Part shown: in pieces, positions 19,601 through 28,400 of the stretch
Position numbering within the stretch: position 1 is the first letter of the stretch
Layout: each line of letters starts with the position of its first letter
NCBI GenBank assembly: GCA_017649925.1
Contig: JAGCFX010000024.1
Coordinates: 1-64,000 of the forward strand
Reading direction: 5' to 3'
From: Paludibacteraceae bacterium
GTDB lineage: Bacteria; Bacteroidota; Bacteroidia; Bacteroidales; Paludibacteraceae
Length of the DNA stretch: 64,000 bases
Translations under genes and position numbers: made by a program
Notes under the pieces: generated by a model
What the model saw: the letters and a program-made list of their open reading frames with translations, nothing else
Database searches by the model: none
Told to the model about the DNA's origin: nothing

Positions 19601-20451
19601 GTGGCAGGGTTACCTTCAAACGTACAACCTTCCACATAGCAGTCCGCATTTTCCGGACCGATATAGTAATTAGCCACAGAACTATTCCAATAGCAATTGA
19701 GGAAATGCAGGGAAGCATTGCGGCAACGAAGCATACGCTCTCTACATCCCGAATCCCACCAGCAATATGCCCACGTCATATTGTAAGTTCCGTCCGAAGG
19801 AGCATCTGAAGATCCAGAGCCCAATAAGTTGGTAAAACGGTGGTCATCCGTAAGTTTTTGGCAGGCCTCGGTGCTGAGATCGCACTCTCGTGCTCTAGGT
19901 GCTTTAAGGTAGCGGAAACGGCACCAACTGACTGTCACATTATCGGTACCATTCTTATTATCAAAGTTACCGTCACATCCATCTTGAAAATCGCAGTGAT
20001 CCACCCATGCGTTGGTCACATCTTGGAAGCACAACAAGTCATTTCCATCGCAGTCATATGCACCGGGACCGACAAAAGTAAGGTTGCGGATAATGAGGTT
20101 ACTGAAACGCTTGACATATAAAATGCCCGAAGATGATGCGTCTTGTTGCAGACTGGTCAATGTAACACCTGGCAAGCCTAACACCGTTACATTTGAGCCA
20201 TCCTGAACGGTCAGCATAGAGGTGAACGTCAAGTTCGCCGTGATAATAATCACTTTGTTCTTGCCTTTGTTCAACGCAGACTGTAATTCGCTGACACTCG
20301 ATACCAATACCGGCGTAGCACTACCTCCGCCCGTTGCACTTGCGCCATAACCGAAAGCGGATGGTGCGCAATATGTTACTGCTGCGAACGCTGAAGAACT
20401 AAACGCGAAAAGCAGTGAACAGAGTAAAGTAAGAAGGCGATGTTTTTTCAT
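10633..20451 (-). CDS. Giant T9SS-type pectate lyase (PL1) with InlB, Fn3 and Ig-like repeats
   Basis: 3,272 residues. After the signal peptide (1-23) comes a PL1 pectate lyase (about 25-320). It shows AWVDHCDF (148-155), NVTVSWCRF (171-179) and the Arg-rich CRERMLRCR (236-244), where PL1 enzymes keep a catalytic Arg. It should cleave polygalacturonate by beta-elimination outside the cell. Next come several InlB/Flg_new-type repeats (for example 403-437, 616-690, 692-766 and 779-846), an Fn3 domain (1107-1203), Ig-like domains and more InlB repeats. From about 2500 onward the sequence aligns with the other giant (22499-32446): a Rossmann-like segment, a NWAPGY segment, beta domains and a T9SS sorting end (IIYDGNLLILYRGEVYDAQG). 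It is in an apparent operon with a GH105-like enzyme. Confidence 0.88.
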   Translation of the reverse strand: MKKHRLLTLLCSLLFAFSSSAFAAVTYCAPSAFGYGASATGGGSATPVLVSSVSELQSALNKGKNKVIIITANLTFTSMLTVQDGSNVTVLGLPGVTLTSLQQDASSSGILYVKRFSNLIIRNLTFVGPGAYDCDGNDLLCFQDVTNAWVDHCDFQDGCDGNFDNKNGTDNVTVSWCRFRYLKAPRARECDLSTEACQKLTDDHRFTNLLGSGSSDAPSDGTYNMTWAYCWWDSGCRERMLRCRNASLHFLNCYWNSSVANYYIGPENADCYVEGCTFEGNPATNKIFYQNYGGTNGVKFINSTATKGLPSNVSNRTVVTPPYSYTASTAAEAKTAITNASCGAGATLTVTTSGVVSSSCDGSAPTMVTITWDATTNGGTCSPTSSLVASGSAIGSLPTANRSGYTFNGWFTSASGGTQINASTTVSANTTYYAQFTESGSGGGGGSCSGTIYSAVTSATGNISIAASTSNLALNTSTHNTTVTGGSISVYNGQTEAKNLITSNGYCITNNNTYFRIDLDCPLQDGDVISVDVGKNADERGVWITTATSRPSSAPACALTETGTGTALKTVTYTVTGSDAYYGNSTFYIYRATANSTYFNNINITRAGSTPPPATNYVLSYDENGGSGTMADVEQTGSSVTIAANAFTAPTGYSFLKWNSSMGGSGTDYAVGASITLTADLTIYAIWQPNNYTVTLDAGSGTGGTTSVTATFNAAMPDITIPTRDGYTFLGYYTGADGTGTQYYDAAGHSTNAWTIAAPTTLRAAWELSSTPEPTGNEFTITYNANGGSVTPSSQTQATEGASITLPTPTRTDYTFLGWYVGATKIGNGGASYTPTANMTAIAAWKQDCAGGGGPTTLADINFKDASWTGKTFSQGNTTTSDVHNGIYFYSKNSDAAKQFSLTDNTTNGLTFPNNNISSGNYYFCIPLESGEIDGSITVTLKHGYSSNKASYKYVFVDGRESYVSGNTNGSGGTQVTDANNSDTEITFTVSASNANHKGHLIIGRQSSSYTQLYGVTVITGSAGSTCYYVTYDGNGADGGYTNDPTAYSNNAEVTVLANSFTKTGYVFQGWAETTAHRDAGTVDYASGSKFTITADKTLYAVWAMPCATPAAPTAFATTAVAGSSATFAITDAADAASYDLYYASGSPTTPTAGTAATETVTTKTPTITGLTAATTYYAWVRAVCDADHKSSWVALTGSSFTTTKLAPNSYNVGAAAEGECAGGMTAKITLSGSQTGVDYQLKKDGVDDGAAKAGTGSALEWTGKGSGVYTVWAVENATYSGLQMNKTATVVVYATTAITTQPALSVPAEINESFTLGSGMVAAGNELAYRWYTCGSTGTDTVFIPGAINATYSASQSALDTYYYRVRVEGTCGEPVLSNIITVTVTSEVPPSDAPTISVQPSGDTYCAGDVVSALSITASGSGTLTYQWRKDGVDISGATSATYLPSEAGTYTCVVTNTEDGKIAVSLVSDGAVVAINPAVATPVITQTDNTVNLATATAGATIYYTTDGSDPTTGSASGTSVSIVTDCTVKAYAVKDGCESAIESFAATFDPTVKECAVLITYTLSGSGTATPTIPADENNLVGGTADYNVGSNSISGGYKLESNQYFGLTLASGQFKAGDKVTVTITKASDQGDLGLYLSASKTGAAVASIAAGDVVVGDNVFTLTSDCDAIYVARNSNVNQNPFVKSISVCRTLTKYAVTFDKNNVSATGTMEPQSFYDGFAAKLKANSFSLTDYMFAGWATDASGSKVYDDQESVTMTGDITLYALWEPAKYTLTNAVSPAGYGSVDVASVGNITPGTTTTSSANTYTVNGTTVTATPAATTAEYTYAFDSWSGLPATVTENATVTANFTRTPRNYSVTLHTNDGTINSGNVTGYTFGTGATLPTDITKDDSEFKGWYDNSSFTGSAVTEISASETGDKEYWAKWIVCPAMNSGETIYRFDVNSNVSDGNICSSGNNPVQLTKPTQLSTLIGGTLEGWISNNSSWNNLAFSSGRITYNNGDKGVLVITLDCPIQEGDLIRFNNYSSSNSKYNYLRHTSYSTEDNQLTLNASKTTTEIQSVVAPAAFAGKTELYIISGARTTGISYFEIIRSCPIILDANTNGGKVGGENSKTLRAAMGDEVVLPHAVKEGYFFKGWFTAPSGGSAVSNPYTVAGPATLYAQFEDCPNEGILYKFEVGTGLTNGAVTASGAELELTIENYLSVLTGGTLTAGGSIGNVQIANTNAISLNNNSAYLRVDLDCALKEGDVFKSTVSGNTVYVSKVTSRTNTATLPVGTLIQTPIPADLIGAKTLYLWKGGNVPQIQYFEITRPKQTLITLDATGAYNKYTTSVVAIYGEAMPEISTLPIKTGFVFGGYYDAPNGTGTQYYNGLGVSMRNWDKDVTTATLYAYWVEPCNMAPTLEKIVPEVTIWDGKEVDIALVRLTCDYDTTGIHYSLQSASEAIPGCTFSYSDERIYIEGTPSLSNASTVTKTITFTMTNDCSPASTFTVDATIRIYPASRKARIAYIVTGTKGGGFNDYSTGNESSSATLLTYLRTFYTVDCVNGYATKDPTAIANFYKDYDLLIVTDYLETPEGYTNAIGTLIDKKPILSFEAYVAGENGTNWHIGSNPKDPSPKVKTMKILCAGHAIFGDAEGVDVINETDTTVQVLSSISGKGLQGFVINEAPDFIFLATARDADNNRDLIVCCERQVVFPARLLLYGINFNEMGNLSPAGRVVMHQMIEYLLMTDESKVADCSLVFDNHDGDHLWSNPGNWAPGYNIIPTPYHPTRIIAECHVDVDNAHAGSVKVNQGRDEHGHVIDGKLIVKPYGGLTIAGMVAKVNDTRYASPITIKAEDLLIEADATHNGSFVYGNKESDVNATVEYYSRGSGANTAGPVWQYIGIPFQAGQTAISMYYQAWMCRWEEGTTDNLGGLWQWVANEDVLLPFEGYCITQETAKTYTNVGKLNPPVTQTIVLDNRDADGFAFAANSWTAPIKIQEMQDADFNNVEHSIYIYHTGSYANWAASGEPVSAKDGSAVTLPGQYAVVPIHSSPYLSGADSVIPAMQGFFVKTTDVDATLDLVYNRVVYDAKYFKTSTQPMRAPRRAAANDAPEVMVLTVCGNEFGGDRVHILSRGDFSDNYEDGWDGRKLEGDSVAPKLAVVKQGGEMAVAAIESPEERYLTFRAGNDNQYTFTFNYEGEKIYLYDRVANQAAVIKTGNTYSFTADNKTAAQRFLITKNPPADVITSINSAEPDGICDKPEKIIYDGNLLILYRGEVYDAQGARVTEK

Positions 20452-20468
20452 ATGGATTTAGATTTTGA

Positions 20469-21899
20469 TTATTCAACGGTTATTTTGATACATCCGCAGG
20501 GTTCTGCCGCCGCCGGACCGTATGCCCGCTCGTATTCAACGGCTGCCATCAAGAACGGTCCAAGTACTTTTCCTTCGGAATCGTTCTGAATAGGAACATC
20601 CTTTCCAATCAGGTAATATGCGGCAGAACCATTACGGTCACTACCCAAACCGGCAGATTGACAAGAAGAGGTCAATTGGTATGAACCGGCACTTCCCGAT
20701 AAGAAATTAGCAATGATTCCCTCATATCCCTTCTTTCCTGCTTCCGCCTGATTGAAATAACCCAAACGAGTGCCTTTCAGCAAAGCAGCCGTAATCAGAC
20801 ATGAACCGGACGACTCCAGATAGTTGCATTGCGGATTACTATTCTTATAGGTACTGGAACCCGTTGCATCCACACCATGTGTTGCACATTTACTATCATC
20901 ATATTGCAGTAACTGATACCAACAACCGCTTGTAGCATCTTGGCGCGCCACCAACCCCGCTGCCAGTTTTTCCAAATAACCTTTTATAATGAGGTAATCG
21001 GCATCGCCGGTCTTTCCGGCTTTGTCCATTGCCTCCAGCACATCTACCAATGCCATGATATACCATCCGTTGGCACGTCCCCAATACTCCGCAGAGTGAT
21101 ATCCACCACCTATCTTTGGCTGGTCCGGTGCATACACCCATCCGCTTGCTCCGCCGGAGGACTTATCCGTAGAGAAGCAGTGCCATAATAGTTTTTTATC
21201 TTCATCCCATAGACCTCCCCATGAACTGGTAAACTGGGTCATCACATCCGCCCAAGTGAGCGTAGTGGATACGCCGTAAGCGAGTAATTGTGCCAACAGC
21301 GCGGGACCCATATAGGCACCATCACACCACATCTGATTGCCGTAACTGGATTTATGATACCATCCGCCGTCTGCAGTACTGCTCGTGCCGGAAATACTGT
21401 AATTGGCATTGTGCGCTTCCAGACCGTCTGCGCCGCGTCCCATTTGTGTCATGCAATAATCAGCATTGGTGCTGTTCTCGAACTTGCCGCCGGTTTTACA
21501 TCCGTCATATACGCCGAAGAATACTTTCGTGCAGTTCAAATCATCCAAACTACCGCCTGTGTTTTTTGCTGTTTTACCTAATGCCCATGAACTCAATCCT
21601 TGATACCAAGCATCCGCCCAAGTAGAGTCCTGATAATATTCCCACACATCCAGAATACCTTTGGCAACGACACCGGGTACATAGTCCCATGAAGCCGCGG
21701 TTCCGGGAGTGGTACTTCCGTTGGTACTATTGTCGTTCGGGAAACCGACGCGGCTGTCCTTGTTCTTCCAACTGGTCATGCGGGCATTAATGACTTCTTG
21801 CGAGTATCTTACGGTTGGGTCGAAAGTTACCGCTTTCGCTTGCTGTGGTGCACACGCGACGAACAGGATGAGTGCCACAAAAAACAGATTCTTTTTCAT
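20469..21899 (-). CDS. GH105/GH88-like unsaturated rhamnogalacturonyl hydrolase
   Basis: 476 residues from MKKNLFF; an upstream in-frame Met would add six. The signal region ends LFVACAPQQAKA, so it may be a lipoprotein (Cys 16) or be cut after AKA. GH105 hallmarks are QMWCDGAYM (189-197), which holds the expected catalytic Asp 193, and YWGRANGWYIMALVDVLEAM (272-291). Such enzymes remove the unsaturated uronic acid left by pectin lyases, which fits the PL1 gene 17 bases downstream. No T9SS sorting end is visible; it stops at PCGCIKITVE, so it likely works in the periplasm or bound to a membrane. This is a functional inference from motifs and neighbours. Confidence 0.87.
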   Translation of the reverse strand: MKKNLFFVALILFVACAPQQAKAVTFDPTVRYSQEVINARMTSWKNKDSRVGFPNDNSTNGSTTPGTAASWDYVPGVVAKGILDVWEYYQDSTWADAWYQGLSSWALGKTAKNTGGSLDDLNCTKVFFGVYDGCKTGGKFENSTNADYCMTQMGRGADGLEAHNANYSISGTSSTADGGWYHKSSYGNQMWCDGAYMGPALLAQLLAYGVSTTLTWADVMTQFTSSWGGLWDEDKKLLWHCFSTDKSSGGASGWVYAPDQPKIGGGYHSAEYWGRANGWYIMALVDVLEAMDKAGKTGDADYLIIKGYLEKLAAGLVARQDATSGCWYQLLQYDDSKCATHGVDATGSSTYKNSNPQCNYLESSGSCLITAALLKGTRLGYFNQAEAGKKGYEGIIANFLSGSAGSYQLTSSCQSAGLGSDRNGSAAYYLIGKDVPIQNDSEGKVLGPFLMAAVEYERAYGPAAAEPCGCIKITVE

Positions 21900-21957
21900 T
21901 GTGAGTATATTTAGCAATTATTTTGTTGTTGTTTTGCAGTTGCTTTTTTATCATTTA

Positions 21958-21979
21958 CGTTCGCATCTCGTTCGCATCG
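21958..21979. repeat. 11-bp tandem repeat, 2 units
   Basis: CGTTCGCATCT is followed by CGTTCGCATCG in the 97-base gap upstream of the GH105-like gene. Flanking ACGTTC and GAACGT add a short inverted repeat. The unit length matches the other arrays in this window. Confidence 0.75.
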
Positions 21980-21996
21980 TGAACGTCATAGTATCG

Positions 21997-22461
21997 TTAT
22001 TGTCCTGCGATTTGTTCTCCCGCACGCCTGCGCGATACCTTATATATCGCGTACGCGAAAGCGAGAAGCAGTAGTGGGATTAATGCATCGCCGAGAGGCT
22101 GTTGAGTTTCCGGGTCCAAATCTCCCCCCGGAGTACCGGGACCTCCTGGTGCCTGACGCGGACCGGCAGGTGCATTGGAAATGCTGCCCATATAGGCACT
22201 ACCACTCACCGAACCATCATTGTTCAGCATTGGAGTGACATCCGTATTCGTTCCCCATTTCTCAGCGTAGGCACTGGTAGAATGAAAACTTGCTGTAGGA
22301 GCCGCAACAGTTGTTGCCATACCATACACGGCTGATTGCGAACGGGTGGAACGATAACTATTCCTATACTCCACCGCCATTGCCTGCATAGTACTGATAA
22401 GTATCAGCAGGCTGATGGCAATGGTTTTACGAGTGACGATTATAATGTTTTGTGCTTTCAT
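21997..22461 (-). CDS. Small membrane protein with PLGD-type C-terminal tail
   Basis: 154 residues with no known family recognised. It has a signal-like N-terminus (ISLLILISTMQAMAVEYRNS), then a Ser/Ala/Thr/Gly-rich middle and AGPRQAPGGPGTPGG. The tail is PLGDALIPLLLLAFAYAI followed by KVSRRR. The tail and lead-in match the protein at 9942-10619. The layout (motif, helix, positive end) is that of C-terminal anchor or sorting signals such as LPXTG or PEP-CTERM, but the motif differs and no sortase or exosortase gene is in the window. It starts 37 bases after the giant's stop, so it is probably in the same transcript. Confidence 0.75.
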   Translation of the reverse strand: MKAQNIIIVTRKTIAISLLILISTMQAMAVEYRNSYRSTRSQSAVYGMATTVAAPTASFHSTSAYAEKWGTNTDVTPMLNNDGSVSGSAYMGSISNAPAGPRQAPGGPGTPGGDLDPETQQPLGDALIPLLLLAFAYAIYKVSRRRAGEQIAGQ

Positions 22462-22498
22462 GTGTTACCACTTTTTCAAAAAACTTCTTACACCAACA

Positions 22499-25400
22499 TT
22501 ATCGAACGACCTTACCGGTTGCGTCATACAATATACCATTGAGCAGGATATACAACTTATCTTCGACAAGTATTTTCTTAGCCCTTACTTTCTGAGAAGA
22601 GTCAGTAGCAGGCTCAACTCCCGTGGCAATCTGCGGCGCGTTGCGCGTCAGAATGAAACGTCCGTGAGCGGCTTTATCATCGGTCGTGAAATGATATGCA
22701 TTTCCGGTCATGATTTCCGTGTAGGTATTATTCTCCGTATCCAGCAGATAAAGCGGTTCTTCACCTTCATAAACGAAGTCGAAGCGGTATTCGTTGTCTT
22801 CGCCGGCTTTGAAGATGATTACTGTTCCATCATACTCGGGAATAGCACTTACGGCCTCATTCACTCCTGCCTCGTTGGTAATATAAACCATCGGCGAGAG
22901 GTCGCTTCCGCCCCATGCTTCGCCATCCCAACCGCTGTCGTAACGACGGGTGAAGTCTTCACGTTCCAAAACAATCAGACGGTCATCATAACGGTTACCG
23001 CGTGCAATGAGTTTCAGTACACTCGGTTCGTCGCTTTCTGCTTTTGCTCGTTTTGGCGCATGCATCCGGCCACCGACAATGCTACGTGAGGTTGAAGGAC
23101 GCACATGCTTGGAGTAATCCAAGTGCAGTGTACCGGCTGTTTCCGACCAGACATAGAATCCCTGCATAGAAGGAATTTGCCATTCTCCCGTGTATCTGGA
23201 TGCATGGATTGGTGCTGCTACATAGGTATTTGCAGCATAGCGTGTTGCTTCATCAGCAGTTGCAGAACCTATCGCATTATCACCTTCGGTATCCGTACCC
23301 GTATTGAAGAAGTAAATAGCCTTATCCGTGATACCTTCCATATCATCATCCGTGATTGCATTGATATCAATCGGAGCAACCCAACTATTGGCTGCTACTA
23401 CATATTTATTGGCAGGGACTGCAATATCCTGACTGGTTGTTGGCGCTAATGTACCATGCATATCATATACCAGCGGAGCAGAAGGATGGGTAATACAATA
23501 ACCTCTAAATGCTTGCAGCGGTCCGCCATTCGGGATTACCGTCCAACCTTGGCTATTGGTATCATACTGATAAATCCAACTATCGTAATAACTGCTCTTT
23601 GCATTCGCTATATCCGTATGCGGTGTACCGATATACTGCCAAGTTGAAGTAGCGGCACTATTGTGTTCCACATCTGCGTGAGCGGTACTGTACATTGTCA
23701 CATGGGCTTTGGTATCACCGGTATTGTTATTGAATATCAAAGTACCGTTGCCTGATGAGGAAGAACCAATAGTAAGGTCACTACTTTCCGTCGGATAAAT
23801 CTCCGAACCGTCCTTACGACGAATAGTACTCTTTACTTCCAGTCCACTACCGGAAGGAATTTCTATACGTCCTTCTTCAATGAGACGCACTTCCATCACA
23901 TGGGCATGCTCAACATCCACTTCAACCGGTGCTTTGATACGAACGGAAGTAAACTCACCCGGAAGCAATCTATAATCAGGAGCCCAGTTGGCCGCTGTAC
24001 TCCATTTACCATCACCTTTCGTTCCGGTACAAGTGTTGCAGTGCACTGCATACCAAGATGCGTCATGCTCGTTTGATGCACCATTATCAAATGTAAACGA
24101 GCAGTCTGCGACATGCAACGGATTGACATCCAACAAGTATTCCAGACACTTGAGGACTACTTGTTCTCCCTTGTCCGTGAGTTTGCTATGAGCACCGGCA
24201 TTGAGCGAGAAGAGAATCATACGAGCCTCAATGTTCGTCTGGCGTTCTGCAGCTGTTACCAACATTCTATCCTGATCGCCCGGAGTCCAAGTTGCATCAC
24301 CTGTTGACGGTGAATTTTTGGCAATAGCTGCATTGAAGTGTGTCAATCCGATAGTGACAAAGTTTTCTGCCGCATCAATCTCGAAGCCTTGCATACCTTT
24401 GCTGCTCTCATAACCCGTACCGCTCAGCATTGTATAAACCAACGGAGCAGATACGTTTTCAACATCATTATATACATCATCTCCTGTTTTGATTGACTCA
24501 AACATCGGGTGTGCATAACATACGATATTGAGGTTCAAACGTCCGTCTTGCTTTGAGCCTGATACAGGAGCCGTGGTAAAGCCCTTTGCTGCCCACTTAG
24601 ATGGACTCTTTGCAACCATGTGCGTCTTGAACGAGAACAATGGACGATAGTCACAGAGGGCTGCCATGTCATCCAATACATCTTTGGCTGCATCGCTCTT
24701 CGATGCTTTTGGGAAGTCCGTTAAGAAAAGAATATCAAACGGTTCGTAATTGAGTTTATTAAATATAGCATAGCCATTAACAGGAGTAACGATATACTCT
24801 TCTTTTAGTTCGGTGTACATAGACCATTCACCTTCCCATGTCTTTTCTGCTGTCTGCTGTTGCAGGTTCTTCGGATTGTAGTCTTCCAGGAAGTCTCCAC
24901 CGACTTTGCTTTCCTTTCCATCCAATATGAGTGCCAACGTCGGCGTAGCGCCGATGACGTGCATGGTGATATTATCTTTGTAAGTATCGCTTACATTTCC
25001 TGCACAATCCACAGCCTTGCAGGTGAAGACTAACTCATCGTTTTCGCTGTACTTGCCGCTGAGTTGATTCAAGTCGATCATCACGGTATCAACCGTATGG
25101 TCAGCGCTCTGGATCACGCTGATGGAAACAGCCGTTGTGATATCCGTTGCTGCAGCGCCGTTACGTGAGAGCTCTAACTTGAAGTTCTTACCGGTAGAAC
25201 CATATTCAGAACTATTCTTAACGGCAAAGAGGTGACGCATCTTCATCTGGTCGGTGTAGGCCTTGTCCACATGGTAGTATTGGAACGGAACGAGATGTTC
25301 TACTTCCGGTTCCACATTATCACTTGTTACCGTTACGCGGTTAGAAGAAACACTTGTACATCCGCCGGTGCCGGTACGTTCCACCGTATAAACACCCGCT

Positions 25401-28400
25401 TGAACAACTGTGTACGAAGCAGCCGTTGCGTCGTCAATCTCTTCGCCATTGCGGAACCATTGATAAGTACCGCCGGTGAAGTTGGTTGTGCCGTCTTGTT
25501 TCGTGGCATTCAATGTGATTGTACTATTGCAACCACCAATATTCACTGTTCCGTCCGGAATGATTTTCGGAGCTTCATCCGAACAACTTACCGTGATGGT
25601 ATAACTGCCGCTGCTTGCGCAATAATCCGTTTCGCTGATTGTAGCGCCTGCGTAAGAAGCGGTAATCGTTACTGTTCCGGATTTGTCGTTGAAAGAGACG
25701 ATACCATTCTCATCCACGGTAGCTATATCCTCGTCTGAGGAACTGTAAGTCAGCGTACCGCTGGCTACGGCTGCCGGAGCCAAAGTGAAGGTTGGCGAGG
25801 TAAAGGATTCACCGATAGTATGCGTCTTGCTTGCCACACTCGGCGTTACCGTCGTAGCCGTACAAGCGTCCGTATATTCGAAACAAATCTTAGATACATA
25901 CAGCGTACCGCTGCTGGAACCCTTGCTGTCGAAGTTACGGCCGATTTGGATGGCGTTTACATTGCCGTGTGCCGACAGGTCTATCGTACGCTCGGTAAGC
26001 GTAGAGTTAACCGTCAAGGAAACAGCCGTATAGTCTGTACCACCGTTAGTAGACCAATTGTACGAAGCCTTGCTTTCGCTGCTGGACGCAATCGTCACTT
26101 TGGCGGTCTTGAAATATTTGCCTTCCGGCGCAGTATAGGTAAGATACTTACTATTGCTATTCATCGTCCAGCAAGCTGTACTACTATACGAACCTTGTCC
26201 GGCACTGGTATTGACAAATCCGAACTCAGCAGAAGCCATATTGTCACGCGTAGCACACTCTTCCTCTACAAACGCCGTTACATTAACGGTGATAGCGCCC
26301 GAAGTAGTGGAACCGCAAGAGTTGGAAGCCACGCAGAACAGATAGAAGGTACTTCCTGCAGCTTCGCTGACGGTACCGATAAGCAAGTTCTTAGCAGAAC
26401 CTACTTCTGTATCTGTACCGGGTTCGTATGTATTATTGGCACTCTTGTACCATTTGTATTCCGTAGCATCGGAAGCCTCCACATCGTTGATGGAGAGCGA
26501 ACCGGTAGTCATCACGCTTCGTGCGCCTCCCAGACTGCCGAATACCGGCGCTGCAGGAACAGAAATAGTAACCGTGTTGGATGTACGAGTACATTCTTTC
26601 GTCACTTGTACTCGGTAACTACCGGCATTGGATGCTGTAGCCGAAGCTACAGTATAAGTGGCACTTGTTGCGCCGCTGATATTTTCCCATACACTTCCGT
26701 TCAGTTTCTGCCATTGGATAGACGTAGGATTGGATTCATAACCGGTTGCCGAAATACTCAACTCGCTGCCTACGCAGACGGTTGTGTTAGCGGCTGTGAT
26801 AGTCGGCGTAGCATCCGTACAAGAGGAAGCAGAACATACTTTAACTGCGAAGAAAGAATAACACCAGTTACTGCTTCCGCAACTCAAAGTCCATTCTCCC
26901 GGTTCAATATCTTCTTTTGTATAGGCTTGTACCGTGGTGTTACTGGTAACTTCTACTTCTGCATCGTCTGATGTGCGTTTCAGTACCAAATGCTTTCCTG
27001 CATCCGAACTTGCTGCTTTTCCGTAGATATACAGTGTGGCCGTTGCTCCATCCGGCACCGTAAATTTCGGTTTATACGCACCGGTAGAAAGTCTCTTGGT
27101 TCCTGTCATTGATGTTCCGTCAACCGTCATCGTATATGTTCCCGTATTGCCGGTTCCGGTAGTAGTATTACTGAAGAAACCATCTCTATTATTGATAACA
27201 CCATTGGCCGTAGCATCATCTGCATAAATGAACCAATAGTAGTTCTGACATTCACTCGGTTGGCTTACCGTCAATGCATAGACACGTTCGGCGTCGCCAC
27301 AAGAGCTGGTAACCTTTACCTTATAATAATACGTACCCGCGGCAGGCGCGCTCGCGATAGTATAGGATGCGCTGTTTGCACCACTGATAATCGCTTCGCC
27401 ATCTCCACCTGCATTGGTGCAAGTGTACCATTCCCAAGATGTAATAGTGGCGTTTGCAGTAGCGGTCAGCGTTACGCTGTTGCCGGCATATACCGTTGCT
27501 TTGTCCGCTGTGATGTTCGTTACTTCCGTTTCTTCCGTTACGCTCAACTCAACTTCTCTATAAGCAGAAGAAGATGCTTTCCCGGCTTTGCTGACTGTTA
27601 CCGTTACAACGTATGTACCGGCCTGCGATTCGGTAGCTGACGAGCCTAAGTCAAACGTAGCGGTGTTCCCCAATTCGGTATCATTGCCTTTCTTCTTCCA
27701 GGAATAAGCGATAGACTCGCCAGCCGCCTCAATAGCCGTAGCGTTCGTCACTGTAGCATTCCAAGCTGCGATATCTGTACCCTCGCAAAGCGACTGATTG
27801 CTCAATGCCGGAATAACCGGAGTGGTACAAGGTGTAGCGGTCTGAATGGTAATAACCAATATACCGTAGAAGTCACCGTCTTGTGTGATAGATACATTAC
27901 CGGTGAAGCCGCCTGATTTAGTAAATTCATGTTTTGCGTGGGTATCCTTGGTCGCACTGGATGTCCATTCTTCACCTCCTACGGACATCGTTTTACTTGC
28001 ACTACCATTTCTTCCATAGAACGTAATGGACGAAGCCACTTTCGAACCAAGAGCCAAGGTATATGTGCTACCGCTTTGGAACTTAAAGCCTTGGATATAC
28101 CTGTTAGAAGATGATCCTGTACTCCAGTTGCCTGACTTTGATAATTCTGTATCCGTCAAATTATTGGAATTATAGTACTGGCTTGCCGTGCTCGGGCCGG
28201 AACTCCAAGAAATCTCTGTATTATTCTCAATCGTACCACCTATATTGGTGAAGAACTGAGCTGTTCCGGTACTACCTCTGGTTAACGCACCGGTCGTAAT
28301 GGTGATAGCACCATAGTAGATATCTTTGGTTGCCGGAGCGACATCTGCTGCTATTGTCACTACAATGTCGCCGGTCACTTGTGCTGCCGGCACTTGGAAA

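Noticed and set aside
25820..26971. 383-residue plus-strand open frame inside the giant gene
   Set aside because: Antisense shadow of a compositionally biased gene; no domain recognised.
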